From Gyrodactylus bullatarudis (lineage: Eukaryota > Platyhelminthes > Monogenea > Gyrodactylidea > Gyrodactylidae), in NCBI GenBank assembly GCA_012064415.1, contig SSNU01000205.1:229786-293785 (forward strand): DNA of 64,000 bases. The letters are read 5' to 3'. Position 1 is the first letter of the stretch; every line of letters starts with the position of its first letter. The notes beneath the pieces are model-generated. The model did no database searches. It saw only the letters and a program-made list of their open reading frames with translations, and was not told the origin of the DNA. Shown here one piece after another: positions 36,701-41,726 of the stretch. The position numbers and the translations under genes were made by a program.

Positions 36701-37222
36701 TTTTTGAGTATAAAACTTAAGAGACTCATTAAATGGCCAAGATATTCCGGATTTTAGTGATTGCGTAGTAAAAATTCATTGAAAATTGAGCGGCGATTTG
36801 AAAAATTCTGAATTTTTAAAACTGAATGACATTTTCGACACATGCTTCAATACAAAATAATGCTTAAAATTAAAAGTTCTATCAGAAAAGTTGGTACTAA
36901 TATAATGATAAAAATTTCACCCTACCCTAGTAAGCAAAAAGCCTTTATTTTCTTTTCTAGTGACGTAATGAGCCTTGACAGGAGAGTATCTGAGAATCTA
37001 TTAAAAATTCAGAATAATTTTGCCAAGACACTGGAGTCGATCGTCCAGTTGAGTCAATCAGATCCCTCAACTTTTTCAGCTATAAAAACTGATGATTATC
37101 TAACTAGTAATAATTCAACAACAGATCCCTATCTTAGAGAATCAAATACTTCAACAAACTCCTCCCAGGCAAATTCGACAACATCTAGAGATAAATCCAT
37201 CGTCACACGTGTACATATATGA
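6542..37222 (+). CDS. ERG-type voltage-gated K+ channel (KCNH2/seizure homologue), multi-exon
   Basis: Voltage-gated potassium channel of the ether-a-go-go-related subfamily, a plasma-membrane tetramer that shapes repolarisation. Exons seen: 6542-6799, 6858-7111, 7170-7361, 23435-23722, 23910-24064, 24117-24346, 25891-26178, 30581-30942, 36961-37222. Phases agree at every junction up to 30942. Domain order: acidic/Ser-rich linker, S1, S2-S3, charged S4, S5, P-loop with [12 protein letters not shown]6, C-linker ([19 protein letters not shown]), CNBHD ([18 protein letters not shown]), C-terminal coil. SPNT after the GFG filter is ERG-like; EAG usually has AAET and ELK SANT. Two gaps: no start exon or PAS domain was found, and exon phases fail between 30942 (phase 0) and 36961 (needs two carried bases), so at least one small exon is unplaced. 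The S1-S2 intron is 16 kb and holds transposons. Confidence 0.93.
6858..7111 (+). CDS. ERG channel exon: N-terminal cytoplasmic linker (b)
   Basis: Acceptor ATCCTTTAG ends at 6857; donor CCAAG|GTAGTT is at 7112. It is charged and Ser/Thr-rich ([18 protein letters not shown]) and ends in KHIPEKFTK, which resembles the HNVTEKVTQ segment before S1 in vertebrate ERG. The flanking introns are 58 bp each. Confidence 0.75.
7170..7361 (+). CDS. ERG channel exon: S1 segment
   Basis: The acceptor TTAG ends at 7169; the donor ACA|GTGAGT starts at 7362. It encodes the pre-S1 basic stretch and S1, with [20 protein letters not shown], near-identical to the ERG consensus [20 protein letters not shown]. It is followed by a 16-kb intron. 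Confidence 0.93.
7653..9704. mobile_element. Ginger-type DNA transposon, apparently complete
   Basis: Terminal inverted repeats of about 138 bp (7653-7790 and 9567-9704) begin TGTATATGTTACCGTGAG and end in the complement, with only a few mismatches between arms, so the copy is young. They bracket one long integrase-like ORF (8002-9522). Ginger elements are cut-and-paste transposons whose transposase derives from or resembles Gypsy integrase and whose ends start TGT. No clear target-site duplication was found next to the ends. It sits in the first long intron of the ERG gene. Confidence 0.82.
8002..9522 (+). CDS. Ginger transposase (integrase core, KRBA2-like)
   Basis: 506-residue uninterrupted ORF. 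It has an H2C2 integrase zinc finger (H98, H103, C132, C135; motif CITCQKSKG), then an rve catalytic core with VDLIDF (D163 or D166), LQSDNGREF (D222) and GSVERANRD (E259), and a tail with a Cys-rich CXC-like cluster ([24 protein letters not shown]). It would cut and join the element ends in the nucleus. The ATG at 8002 gives [10 protein letters not shown]; an overlapping frame upstream lacks the domain and is ignored. It is flanked by long near-identical TIRs, with no reverse transcriptase, protease or gag nearby, so it is not a retrotransposon. The catalytic triad and open frame suggest it could still be active. Confidence 0.88.
   Translation: MDVKEWRLKFEKYLEEIKSTKLSSLLSKLEIDTMIDRILLLKSNSCSKVPQDFKLLKKYDYLEEEGKRFLIEPRSLDSNKVIRYAAQEDVFDILYEAHLKTGHGGRDRMVYDIRVKWKNITYSQIQKFLNLCITCQKSKGSRNKKLVVKPIISENFNSRAQVDLIDFQSNPDGDYKFILVYQDHLTKFVNIYPLRNKKAESVAEVLKRIFSTFGSPDILQSDNGREFVNKVIDSLKVFWPNMKIVHGSPRHSQSQGSVERANRDIQNMLAAWMADNNTNNWSDGILDVQMAKNNSLHAGIKMSPYEAVFGRRMKTDQTALESPIQEENLGDADDFEEINLDDYFDEFEVKINSARKTCLENLKLQERKMLANSEKKIHTFKVGDNCSIQIPDVDRGRGDFKSIIGVITESNEQNGLYKVGTIYGTLNKLVAANQLDVVSEKFYDISSVKENECSLREINAKFSLGNGQGIFKCNCIRNCKTLTCKCKKNQVLCNSRCHHSLPCGNK
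9802..11355 (-). mobile_element. Tc1-like transposon, defective copy
   Basis: TIRs of about 200 bp (9802 inward starting TAGTGCTCATCAAAAAAATG; 11355 is the complement) are flanked by TA target duplications at 9800-9801 and 11356-11357. The body holds a transposase on the minus strand broken by a frameshift and an in-frame TAG. It sits in the ERG S1-S2 intron, about 100 bp from the Ginger element. Confidence 0.92.
10020..11023 (-). pseudogene. Tc1 transposase pseudogene (DD34E)
   Basis: Reads as a Tc1-family transposase on the minus strand with an N-terminal helix-turn-helix ([15 protein letters not shown]), a DDE core with [15 protein letters not shown] and QDNAPCH, and NPIEKLWG near the end. 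Lesions: a frameshift near 10785-10815, where the N-terminal frame (to 10763) and the core frame overlap, and an in-frame TAG at 10320-10322 just before QDNAPCH, replacing a Gln codon present in the intact relative at 27.8 kb. The overall length matches the 331-residue intact relative. Confidence 0.92.
11358..12420. other. Gene-free intronic stretch
   Basis: Part of the ERG S1-S2 intron. No repeat structure or exon could be supported. Confidence 0.5.
12424..12580 (+). repeat. GCTTGCTACC-type MITE, single-ended copy
   Basis: Shares CGTTGTTCGCTTGCTACCTG and the following sequence, including TCTTCTGGCTTGTATTGGTC and TAGTATTTCTT, with the element at 50.2 kb. No inverted partner is seen close by. 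A further reverse fragment lies at 13375-13430. Confidence 0.6.
12633..12836 (+). repeat. Repeat with coding-like peptide, copy 1
   Basis: An open stretch ends in [19 protein letters not shown] diverged copy with IMCHIRSKLDYTKSLLYS is on the minus strand near 63.2 kb. Conservation at protein level hints at descent from a coding transposon, but no known domain is recognised. Confidence 0.4.
13375..13430 (-). repeat. GCTTGCTACC-type MITE, end fragment
   Basis: The reverse complement reads TTCTTCAGGGAGCTGTTCCG...GACTATAACGTTGT, matching the outer end of the 50.15-50.2 kb copy. Only the terminal part is present. Confidence 0.5.
14573..14782 (+). pseudogene. Possible LINE reverse-transcriptase fragment
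   Basis: The open stretch holds [17 protein letters not shown], which resembles the segment of non-LTR reverse transcriptases just after the catalytic palm (consensus GLkiNp.Kck.m). The rest of the enzyme is not present nearby. Weak, based on one motif. Confidence 0.3.
15109..15488 (+). mobile_element. Retrozyme-like hammerhead retroelement with terminal repeats and TSD
   Basis: A 360-bp insert (15119-15478) flanked by the 10-bp duplication ACCAAAATTT (15109-15118 and 15479-15488). Its two ends carry the same sequence in direct orientation (GCTAGTAGGTTAATTGTC at 15119 and 15438, continuing to TTCTACATGTTGCTTATT), giving a repeat unit of about 319 bp. Inside are a tRNA B-box-like motif (GGTTTGAATCC) and an intact hammerhead ribozyme. 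There is no ORF. Slightly more than one unit length with a target duplication fits reverse transcription of a circular or tandem RNA followed by LINE-type insertion. Confidence 0.78.
15274..15316 (+). ncRNA. Hammerhead ribozyme, intact core
   Basis: Stem I GGTGTA (15274-15279) pairs with TACATC (15311-15316). Core CTGACGA is at 15280-15286, stem II GTCC/GGAC with loop TAATAA at 15287-15300, GAAA at 15301-15304. A very short palindromic stem III, ACGCGT, is followed by the cleavage site GTC, with cleavage expected after 15310. All invariant core bases are present. Such short stem III forms in animal elements are thought to work best as dimers. The core closely resembles the schistosome type (GTACTGATGAGTCC...GGACGAAACGC). 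Confidence 0.88.
15489..16600. other. Gene-free intronic stretch
   Basis: Intron of the ERG gene. Open frames on the minus strand at 15610-15807 and 15860-16054 have no recognisable domain and are not called. Confidence 0.5.
16620..16700 (+). repeat. tRNA-like A-box (SINE remnant)
   Basis: ATGGCTTAGTGGGTA fits the tRNA A-box/D-arm pattern (TRGCNNAGTGG). A B-box is only weakly suggested downstream (TTGTTCTCAGAT). Probably a decayed tRNA-derived SINE, not a tRNA gene. Confidence 0.35.
16835..16930 (+). repeat. Dispersed repeat pair with 34.2 kb
   Basis: AGTAATCTTCTAAACCAT...AGAGATATCGA matches 34190-34280 (AGTAATCTTTTAAACCAT...AAGATATCGA) in the same orientation. Non-coding. Confidence 0.55.
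17145..17290 (+). repeat. Dispersed repeat pair with 56.6 kb
   Basis: The segment with ACAAAATCATTGTTTCTGTT, AGTACATAAATAGGTTGCAG and ending AAAATCTATCTCT matches 56545-56690 (e.g. AGTACATGAATAGGTTCTG) in the same order and orientation. Non-coding. Confidence 0.6.
17438..17530 (+). repeat. tRNA-like sequence with split A- and B-box
   Basis: TAGCTGTCTGGCTCAATG resembles an A-box region and CACAGTTCGAATCTTC a B-box, about 60 bases apart. No full cloverleaf with paired acceptor stem could be drawn, so this is more likely a tRNA-derived SINE fragment than a functional tRNA. Confidence 0.4.
17540..18830. other. Gene-free intronic stretch
   Basis: ERG intron sequence with no supported feature. 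Confidence 0.5.
18840..19240 (+). repeat. Palindromic foldback element, copy 2 (partial)
   Basis: Shares GAAAATGCAACAAATTTCCC, the ATCGATTTCAAATAT core and the terminus AAATTCTCATCTTCATGTCA with the elements at 5.7 and 40.4 kb. The second arm is shortened. Confidence 0.6.
19320..19380 (-). ncRNA. Hammerhead-like motif, family B (degenerate stem II)
   Basis: On the minus strand: TAAGGT, CTGATGAG, six bases, C, GAAAA, TAAAACC/TTTTA hairpin, then CCACCTTA. Stem I (TAAGGT with ACCTTA) and stem III (TAAAA with TTTTA) can form, but stem II is one base pair at best (G...C around AACCGA). An alternative hairpin GTCGGT/ACCGAC encloses the CTGATGAG box. A repeat family with copies at 29.95 and 33.8 kb; activity is doubtful. 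Confidence 0.4.
19845..20460 (+). repeat. Dispersed repeat (approx. 450 bp) shared with 39.7-40.1 kb
   Basis: From about 20030 the sequence (ATACAAATTTTTACAACTTT, GAATTAAATATTTT, TTTTGAGCAATCT, AGATTAGCAGATCG, TACCCTAGTATGG) is matched in order at 39690-40110. The first part (19915-19975, with AAAAAGCTCCCAGAGGCCAG) matches the palindrome at 55.9-56.2 kb. The frame at 19846-20115 is repeat-derived and not called as a gene. Confidence 0.6.
20470..23434. other. Gene-free intronic stretch with repeat fragments
   Basis: The last part of the ERG S1-S2 intron. A short fragment of the palindromic family lies near 21220-21310 (GAAAATGCGCCAAATTTTTA). Small open frames (20626-21099, 22015-22342, 22542-22736) are AT-rich and show no domain. 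Confidence 0.5.
23435..23722 (+). CDS. ERG channel exon: S2-S3
   Basis: The acceptor CCATTATTTCAG ends at 23434; the donor GAG|GTAAAC starts at 23723. It encodes S2 with [15 protein letters not shown] and the S3 region [18 protein letters not shown], both near-invariant in ERG channels. The extracellular S1-S2 loop is [14 protein letters not shown], unlike vertebrate ERG. Confidence 0.96.
23910..24064 (+). CDS. ERG channel exon: S4 voltage sensor and S5
   Basis: The acceptor TTATTTCAG ends at 23909; the donor TG|GTATGT is at 24065. S4 is [20 protein letters not shown] with regularly spaced basic residues; S5 contains [10 protein letters not shown] as in ERG. It ends within a Trp codon completed by the next exon after a 52-bp intron. 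Confidence 0.96.
24117..24346 (+). CDS. ERG channel exon: turret, pore and S6 start
   Basis: The acceptor TTTTTAG ends at 24116; the donor GGAT|GTAAGT starts at 24347. It contains the P-helix [16 protein letters not shown], the selectivity filter SVGFGN followed by [12 protein letters not shown], and S6 start ICVMLIG. The GFG filter and SPNT identify the ERG subfamily. Confidence 0.97.
24500..24690 (+). mobile_element. Hammerhead retroelement, copy 2 (shortened)
   Basis: Shares with the 15.1-15.5 kb element the hammerhead and the tail (ATGGAATTGAAACTTGCTTA, ATCAAGTTAGATTTCATGGA, GGATATATAGTAA). It starts after a long G run (24500-24511). The B-box segment of copy 1 is missing, and no second terminal repeat is seen. 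Confidence 0.7.
24521..24561 (+). ncRNA. Hammerhead ribozyme, copy 2
   Basis: Core CTGATGA at 24526-24532, stem II GTC/GAC with loop CTTTTAAT, then GAAA (24547-24550) and palindromic ACGCGT. Stem I is about four pairs (TGTA/TACA). The cleavage triplet is GTT rather than GTC, so slower cleavage is expected. Confidence 0.75.
24696..24737 (-). ncRNA. Penelope-like hammerhead relic
   Basis: On the minus strand: CTGAAGA, then AGGTAC...GTACC as a long stem II, then AAAACGTC, close to the GAAACGTC end of Penelope-element hammerheads. The first A of GAAA is preceded by C rather than G. A second copy at 36.26 kb keeps GAAACGTC but has a damaged CTGA box. There is no reverse transcriptase nearby. Confidence 0.45.
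25891..26178 (+). CDS. ERG channel exon: S6 end and C-linker
   Basis: Acceptor TCCCTCTTAG ends at 25890; donor AAAA|GTAAGC begins at 26179. It encodes S6 end [20 protein letters not shown] and C-linker [19 protein letters not shown], near-identical to the vertebrate ERG sequence, through [12 protein letters not shown]. Confidence 0.97.
26179..26930. other. Gene-free intronic stretch
   Basis: Contains only a fragment of the CTGATGAG repeat family (minus strand, 26415-26445, CTGATGAGTATGCCCTGAA). Nothing else is supported. Confidence 0.55.
27503..29038 (+). mobile_element. Tc1-like transposon, intact, nested in piggyBac
   Basis: TIRs of more than 200 bp start TAGTGGTGGCCAAAAAAAAG and are flanked by TA duplications at 27501-27502 and 29039-29040. 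The two arms are nearly identical. It is inserted inside the piggyBac coding relic, so it is the younger element. It encodes one complete transposase and lies in the ERG intron before the CNBHD exon. Confidence 0.95.
27830..28825 (+). CDS. Tc1 transposase (DD34E), full length
   Basis: 331 residues, uninterrupted, a typical Tc1 length. An N-terminal paired-like helix-turn-helix region ([19 protein letters not shown], residues 29-47) is followed by a basic GRKR stretch (57-60), then the DDE core: D147 in [16 protein letters not shown]234 in [11 protein letters not shown]269 in [12 protein letters not shown], with 34 residues between the last two. A Gly-rich box ([12 protein letters not shown]) lies between. 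The protein would bind the TIRs and cut and paste the element at TA sites. All catalytic residues are present, so it may be active or recently active. Start ATG ([10 protein letters not shown]) follows the left TIR by about 100 bp. Confidence 0.96.
   Translation: MQIERPKNSKLSNFEKELASSLKSKGISHRMIAKEIGCSSTTINNLFSSRKSNRKRGRKRIIPNSLKKIIRLMAVNGRKTTTQIKQQFNLKASNRTIRRFLKNEQNLYWGKPKLTPKLCENDKISRKDWACKKIIENQNWGKVIFSDEKKFNLDGPDGLSVCWIDKSVPKPTRIKRGFGGGTVMVWGFITNENVGRLVVVDHKLDSNFYQKVLEESILPFKEELVNSNLIFQQDNAPCHRSISTKSWFREHGIILLEWPSRSPDLNPIENLWGILAQNVYANGRQFSNKDELIKCIFREWNLIERETIINLYRSMPKRCLSVVQNDGDFTK
29300..30580. other. Intronic stretch with repeat fragments
   Basis: Before the CNBHD exon. Contains a fragment of the CTGATGAG family A on the minus strand (29366-29405), a family B copy at 29940-30000 (CGTCGGTTCTCTTCGGACC), and a diverged copy of the TTTCGAGTTGG repeat near 30100-30260. 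No genes. Confidence 0.5.
30581..30942 (+). CDS. ERG channel exon: cyclic-nucleotide-binding-homology domain
   Basis: The acceptor TTTTTTCTCAG ends at 30580; the donor GAT|GTAAGT is at 30943. The domain runs [40 protein letters not shown] and ends TFDLRD, aligned with vertebrate ERG throughout. In KCNH channels this domain binds an intrinsic ligand rather than cAMP. Confidence 0.96.
31298..31335 (-). repeat. CTGATGAG repeat family A fragment
   Basis: The reverse complement reads TATATAGCATGTATGACACT followed by GATGAGTTAAG, like the copies at 2.8 and 59.9 kb but decayed after the CTGATGAG box. Confidence 0.5.
31650..31795 (+). mobile_element. tRNA-derived SINE with degenerate hammerhead
   Basis: The A-box region GGTTGAGTGCTTGCCTAGCA and B-box GAGGTTCGATTCTCGG are tRNA-like (tRNA-Ala-like anticodon arm TGCTTGCCTAGCAAGCA). 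Next comes CTGACAATCCCTAATGCGGG then TGAAAC, a decayed hammerhead core (the G after CTGAC is A). The tail is AT-rich with ACAATAAAAAATATA. It has the same order (tRNA-like, hammerhead, tail) as the element at 15.2 kb, with a different sequence. Confidence 0.7.
33198..33330 (-). mobile_element. Hammerhead retroelement tail, 5'-truncated copy
   Basis: The reverse complement matches the tail of the 15.1-15.5 kb element: CTCTTATGGAATTGACACTT, GTGTGAGAAGACAATCTCCA, TCAAGTTAGA, CCAGTGACCACACTT, GCTAGTAGGTTTAAT. The hammerhead itself is missing, as expected for 5' truncation. Confidence 0.75.
33335..33400 (+). repeat. Hammerhead element terminal sequence, opposite orientation
   Basis: After an AGT trinucleotide run, AGTAGGTTTAATGTCTAAAA and TGTAATTTCTACTTTGTGCT match the direct terminal repeat of the 15.1-kb element in plus orientation, next to a minus-strand tail copy. 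Confidence 0.6.
33811..33853 (-). ncRNA. Hammerhead-like motif, family B
   Basis: Minus strand: GAGT, CTGATGA, GAACTAGT, GAA, ATAAAAGCTTTAT hairpin, T, ACTC. Stem I GAGT/ACTC and stem III ATAAA/TTTAT form in the correct hammerhead order, and the core CTGATGA...GAAA is intact, but stem II (GAACTAGT) is almost absent. Confidence 0.45.
34912..34946 (+). CDS. Candidate small ERG exon (unproven)
   Basis: After an acceptor-like TTTTCAAG at 34911, frame 0 reads [11 protein letters not shown] and stays open to 35098 (…[23 protein letters not shown]). Ending at 34946 (weak GTGTGT donor) would restore the phase to the exon at 36961. It is chosen only because it fits phase and looks less random than its surroundings; no homology supports it. 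Confidence 0.2.
35264..35482. mobile_element. Mariner-type MITE
   Basis: A 219-bp element with inverted ends CAGTAAAAATAT...ATTTTTACTG of about 45 bp, including AACATCTTATTTTTATTGAA and its complement. TA duplications lie at 35262-35263 and 35483-35484. Non-coding; presumably moved by a Tc1/mariner transposase. Confidence 0.85.
36090..36235 (+). repeat. Dispersed repeat related to 62.6/63.4 kb
   Basis: Shares TTTTTGTAAAAATCAT and CCCAAATTCATATCAACTA-like termini, with CTGGATTCCAAAAATCTTC before them, with the inverted repeat pair at 62.6 and 63.4 kb. Diverged, non-coding. Confidence 0.4.
36259..36299 (-). ncRNA. Penelope-like hammerhead relic, copy 2
   Basis: The minus strand ends TGTACC, GAAACGTC, TG as in Penelope-type hammerheads, with a long imperfect stem II (GTTAC...GTACC region). 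The CTGANGA box is mutated (CAGACGG), so it should be inactive. A sister copy is at 24.70 kb. Confidence 0.45.
36961..37222 (+). CDS. ERG channel terminal exon: C-terminal coil and stop
   Basis: Acceptor TTTTCTTTTCTAG ends at 36960; stop TGA at 37220-37222. The sequence [19 protein letters not shown] resembles the C-terminal tetramerising coil of ERG channels; a Ser/Asn-rich tail ([15 protein letters not shown]) follows. It needs two bases from the preceding exon, so it does not join directly to 30942. Confidence 0.7.
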
Positions 37223-38580
37223 AAAGTTGAACACTTTTTCCAATTAAATAATACATTATTTTACACAATGCATTTAAACAAAATTATAATTTCCAAGTTG
37301 TTTTTTTCCAAGCATTATATGGACAATGAATAAAAGAAAATTATCAATGAAAATACTTACAGCTTTAAATCTTACAATTTCATTTGAGTCATAAAAATTT
37401 TGATTACATTGTGCGAAATTCTCTATTTTTTCATCAAGAGTTCAAAGATTTTTTAGAATCCAGATAATGATGTTATTTTTAGTATTTGAAGAATGAAGGA
37501 TAAGAAAAAATCTATTTTTATGAAAAAAAAATTTCACCCGATTCAGCGAATGACTTTCCTTCCTTGAGAGAACTTCACTCCAGGTGATAACTCGAATCAA
37601 GATCATATTGACTTTTAAGAATATCCCTGAGTCGAAAGGGAAACCGTGATATTTTCATCCAAACCCTATTGCAAGTGATATATGTGTATTATTTTGTATA
37701 AAGTACAAAGTTGGGTAGTTTCAGGTGTAGAGATAGTTGGAAATTTGAAAGTGTTTGACTCATAAGAGATTTGCTTTCATGTCATCGATGTTAAAAAGCC
37801 CTTAGTCTTTATTTTACCTAGATAAATTACTGTAAAAACAAAAGGGCCCACTTGTGTTTTTTCTACATAAAAAATCGCTCCATCTCGAATTTTAAAATGT
37901 CTCTAAAATTTTCCAAAAAAATTTTATTTTCAAAATTTTTTTCTCAAATCAGTGAAAGTATACATTTTGAATCAGTTACCAAAAAAAATTTTTTTAATTT
38001 CTATACCTTGATGAAAAAATGAGATTTTTGTAAAAATCATGAATTCCCAAATTCATTGAGAATAGCTGTAGATTTGAGATTCCATCTATTCGTTTCTTAT
38101 TTCTTCACTTTACATTAATGTTTTCTCTGATTCATCACTCTATAGATTGAAAATGGAGGACAGGATCAAGCAAGCAGATCTTGAGATGATCCAGGAAATC
38201 ATAAATGTCGAGAGAAGAATTATTTTTCCTGTTTTAGTTATACAATCCCTTTAAAAAAACGATCAACTTTATTCTTATTGACTTGAAGATATACTTGTAA
38301 TATCTAAGAAAAGGAATAGGAAAATTCTTCTGATCCCTGACAGAATCTGAAATCTAGAATAAAGAGGCATTTTAAGAGAATGAATGTTTTTTGAGTATAT
38401 TCATTGGTTCTCATTCATTCAATCTACATGGCCTACGTTAAATAATGGGTCAATTTATAATACGGTGCTAAGGGGGGGGGGCAGCTAAAATGCTACTTTT
38501 GATAAATCCGTTATAGTGAATCAGATTAATGACTCCTTATTATCTAAACATAATGGAAAGGTTAGTGAGTTTGGATAGAC
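37223..38580. other. Intergenic stretch with dispersed repeat
   Basis: No gene. 37861-38070 matches 56790-56985 (AAATCATTGAAAGT/AAATCAGTGAAAGT, GTTACCAAAAAA, CATTGAGAATAGCTGTA) and the reverse of 60600-60790. Confidence 0.55.
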
Positions 38581-38769
38581 TCAAACAATGAACTCAACAA
38601 TAAATTCTGAAAAACACTTTGAGAACAAGAATATTCATTCTATACAACAATTAAGGGAAAGATTTATTTACAGCACGTTGTTTTTTACCTTTACAGCTGA
38701 AATTTCTTTTATAACTGCATTTAGATGTTTTTATATTATTATTGAGAGACTTTTGGTGACAAAGATGAT

Positions 38770-39030
38770 TCGAAATGTCAGTATTAAATTGCTTCAAATC
38801 TTGGAAATTGATAGAAATTTAGAGCTAAACTGTTCTAAAACTGGAAAATTAGGGTATTTTCAAAATTTGTAAATTGTCCAATTTTTGATTGAATTTTTTA
38901 TTTCAGCAGCACATGGACTTATTTCATCATGGAATTCAAAAAATAATTTTTTTCCTAACTATACGGAGAAAAATATTGAGTTTTTTGTAAAAATAGGGTA
39001 AATTCTCATCTTCATGTCAACTAGCCTTTG
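38770..39030 (+). repeat. Palindromic foldback element, copy 3 (partial)
   Basis: Ends AAATTCTCATCTTCATGTCA with ATATTGAGTTTTTTGTAAAA before it, like the right flank of the 5.7-kb and 18.9-kb copies. Only one arm is recognisable. Confidence 0.55.
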
Positions 39031-39039
39031 TTTCAAATA

Positions 39040-40370
39040 AACTTTTTTCTGTATTCTAAAAAATGTCAATAAATTACATAAATTACTCTTCTGAATTTCG
39101 TAGCAAAATCAATGTAATAAATACAAACTCATATTTCTCGGATCAACTGCTCAACGAGGTGTCTTGTTATTAATATCATTTTTTTTCTTTCTTTCCTTGT
39201 CCTCGGCTATCTTTGTGGTTTTTGTCAATTTTATGTAATACACTAATAATCCAATTATTACTGACCCAATAATTATTGATCCGAATGTTCTGAAAGGTGA
39301 AAAAAATATATCAACTTTTCTCTAAACAACATCTTTGTTGTTATTATGGATACTCTCTCAGACACACAAACACACACTATTTGCCATCTTCTGATTTTTC
39401 CCCTCAAAGAAAAATATTTCCTCTGTATAATTTCGAAAGAGAGAATCAATAAGAAAGAAAATCCAATTGGATAAATTTTAATCGAAATTTTCATTTTCTC
39501 TTTTTTTCAATTTAGATTTATCTTCAAGAGTATTAATACAGTAATAATTTTTGTCACATTTTCAAGGAACTTTGAATGAAGTTTTCTATGGAAATATTTG
39601 AGACATTTTTTTTCTTAAATGGCTATAGGTTAGAGTGTGCCTTTTGATCAAAATATCTTCAAGAAAAAATTGATAAAAAAAACTGAAATACGGTGATATT
39701 AGGATAATACAAATTTTTACAACTTTTTTCCACTATTTGCTCATTTGATAGAGAATTAAATTTTGCGAAAAAATACTTTTGAATTAAATATTTTAAATTT
39801 TTTTGATATACAAAATCTCATTTAAACTACAATTTTTAAATACGCGCCAAAAATTTTGAATGAATTTTACTACGATATTTATAACTGATAAAATTCCCGT
39901 TTTTGAGCAATCTATATTACTTTTCACATTATTTTCTGAAAAATCTATTACGTTTTAAAGAATTTTAGTAAAATGGCATCAGAACAACAAAATTTTTGAA
40001 TTTAATCTATGAAAATCTTCTTTTCTTTGTAAAAGCATCCAAATTAGCAAATCGCCCAAAAAATTGTTTGGGGAAAAAAAATATTTAGTATTTACCCTAG
40101 TGTGGAAAGAAATTTATTTTCTCGGCAAAAAATTAAATGAAAAACTCACATGGAAAGAACTTTGTTGATGCTACAAAAGTTTGGATTGTAGTTGTAAATT
40201 TGCTCACATTGCCAGCAACAATAGCGGTACGTATGATTTCCACAGCAATATCCAAAGCAAAAGTGAAACGAGTCTTTTTCACCCTCATAAAAGTCATAGC
40301 ACCATTGAGCAACTAAAAGATTTAACTGTCAAATCTCCTCCTTTTGACTCACTCCTGAGACCTAGGACGA
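39040..40370. other. Intergenic stretch, mostly repeat
   Basis: 39690-40110 is the second copy of the 20.0-20.46 kb repeat. The open frame at 40181-40462 overlaps repeat sequence at its 3' end and has no recognised domain; it is not called. Confidence 0.5.
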
Positions 40371-40379
40371 AAATAAAGC

Positions 40380-41060
40380 TAATGGACATGAAGATGAGAA
40401 TTTACTATTCTTACAAAAAACTCGATATTTTTCTCCGGATTCACAGTAAAAAAATTATTTGAATTCTACAACGGAATGAGCTAATAATATGTGGATATTC
40501 GAAAAAATTCCAAAATAAATTCAATCTGTCCAAAATTAGGCCGTTTTTTGAATTTCGAAAATGCACCAAATTTCCACTTTTTCAACTTTTGAACTCAAAA
40601 TTTTTATCGATTTCGATGATTCGAAGCAGTTGAATGCAGATCTTTGGGGACAACATTGAACGAAGAATTCAAATTTGGCCATGGAGATAGCGAAGATCTT
40701 ACTGTTTCCGAGAAAAAGTTAGACTTCTTGATTTTGGATAATTTGCCTTCTTGATAATCAAAACATTCAAATGGTTCGATTTCCCACAGTAATGACGAAT
40801 TTCAGTGAACTTCTGCAGGTGAATTCAAATTCTTTGTCTAATTTTGATCTCGAATATCTGCATTCAACTGCTTCGAATCATCGAAATCGATAAAAATTTT
40901 GGGTTCAAATGTTGAAAAAGTGGAAATTCGGGGCATTTTCGAAATTCAAAAAATGGCCTAATTTTGGTCAGATTGAATTTTTTTCGGAATATTTTCGAAT
41001 GTCCACATATTATTAGCTCATTCCGTTGTAGAATTCAAAAAATTATTTTTTACTGTGAAT
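40380..41060. repeat. Palindromic foldback element, fullest copy
   Basis: Left arm about 40439-40690 and right arm about 40810-41059 are reverse complements with scattered differences: ATGCACCAAATTTCCAC on the left, GTGGAAATTCGGGGCAT on the right, and CACAGTAAAAAAATTATTTG against AAATTATTTTTTACTGTG at the outer ends. The left terminus (AAGATGAGAATTTACTATTC) extends beyond the right arm. Centre about 120 bp; non-coding. Confidence 0.75.
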
Positions 41061-41390
41061 AATCTTAAATTCATCTCATCACTCGTTAGTAGAGAGGTTT
41101 GAAATATACTTTAGTCAGTTCCTCTTTTTGATACATCCGTCGGGTCAAATGAATTTTGATGGAAAACATCATTTCATCATTCAAATTGCTACCATAAATT
41201 TTAGTGTCCTTCTCTGATGCCTCAGATATATGGCAAAGCATCATAAGAGTTGTTGTTTACAAAAATACTCGTCTTGCATAGACTACAACGAAATATTAGC
41301 TCATGATTATTTAACTGAACACACTTGAGCTATCTAAGTCCATGTATAGAAATTAAAACCAGGGAGCTGTTCAGTCTAGATTGGCTAGAA

Positions 41391-41726
41391 CGTTTTTCGC
41401 TTGCTACCTAACTATTTTGTCTTATGGCTTATATGGGTTTATACTTATTTTTTTCATCCTTTTCTTCTTCTACAGATAGACAATATTTTGTTTAATTTTT
41501 ACATTCTTCAAAAAATGTATTCGTGTCTAAACTTTAAAGTTTATTGAGTTCGGTTGAAAATGGAAAATCCCAGCAATTAAAATTGATATTCTGAGATGGA
41601 ATTAAGATTTTTCGATGAATTGCACCTTGAACTATTGACTGAATCTTCAGACTTGTGGTATTCCTATTAAAAGTCTACTTTCATCTACCTTTAATAGACA
41701 ACATAGTCAGGTAGCAAGCGAACAAC
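41391..41726. repeat. GCTTGCTACC-type MITE, copy at 41.4 kb
   Basis: Inverted ends: CGTTTTTCGCTTGCTACCTA at the left, ATAGTCAGGTAGCAAGCGAA at the right, 336 bp apart. Interior non-coding. Confidence 0.7.

Larger units (their letters stand above)
30943..36960. other. Large intron(s) before the ERG C-terminal exon
   Basis: Contains a SINE (31.66 kb), two tail copies of the hammerhead element (33.2 kb), a family B hammerhead-like copy (33.8 kb), a MITE (35.26 kb) and a Penelope-like relic (36.26 kb). At least one small unplaced exon is needed here, because the exons at 30942 and 36961 are out of phase. Confidence 0.6.
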
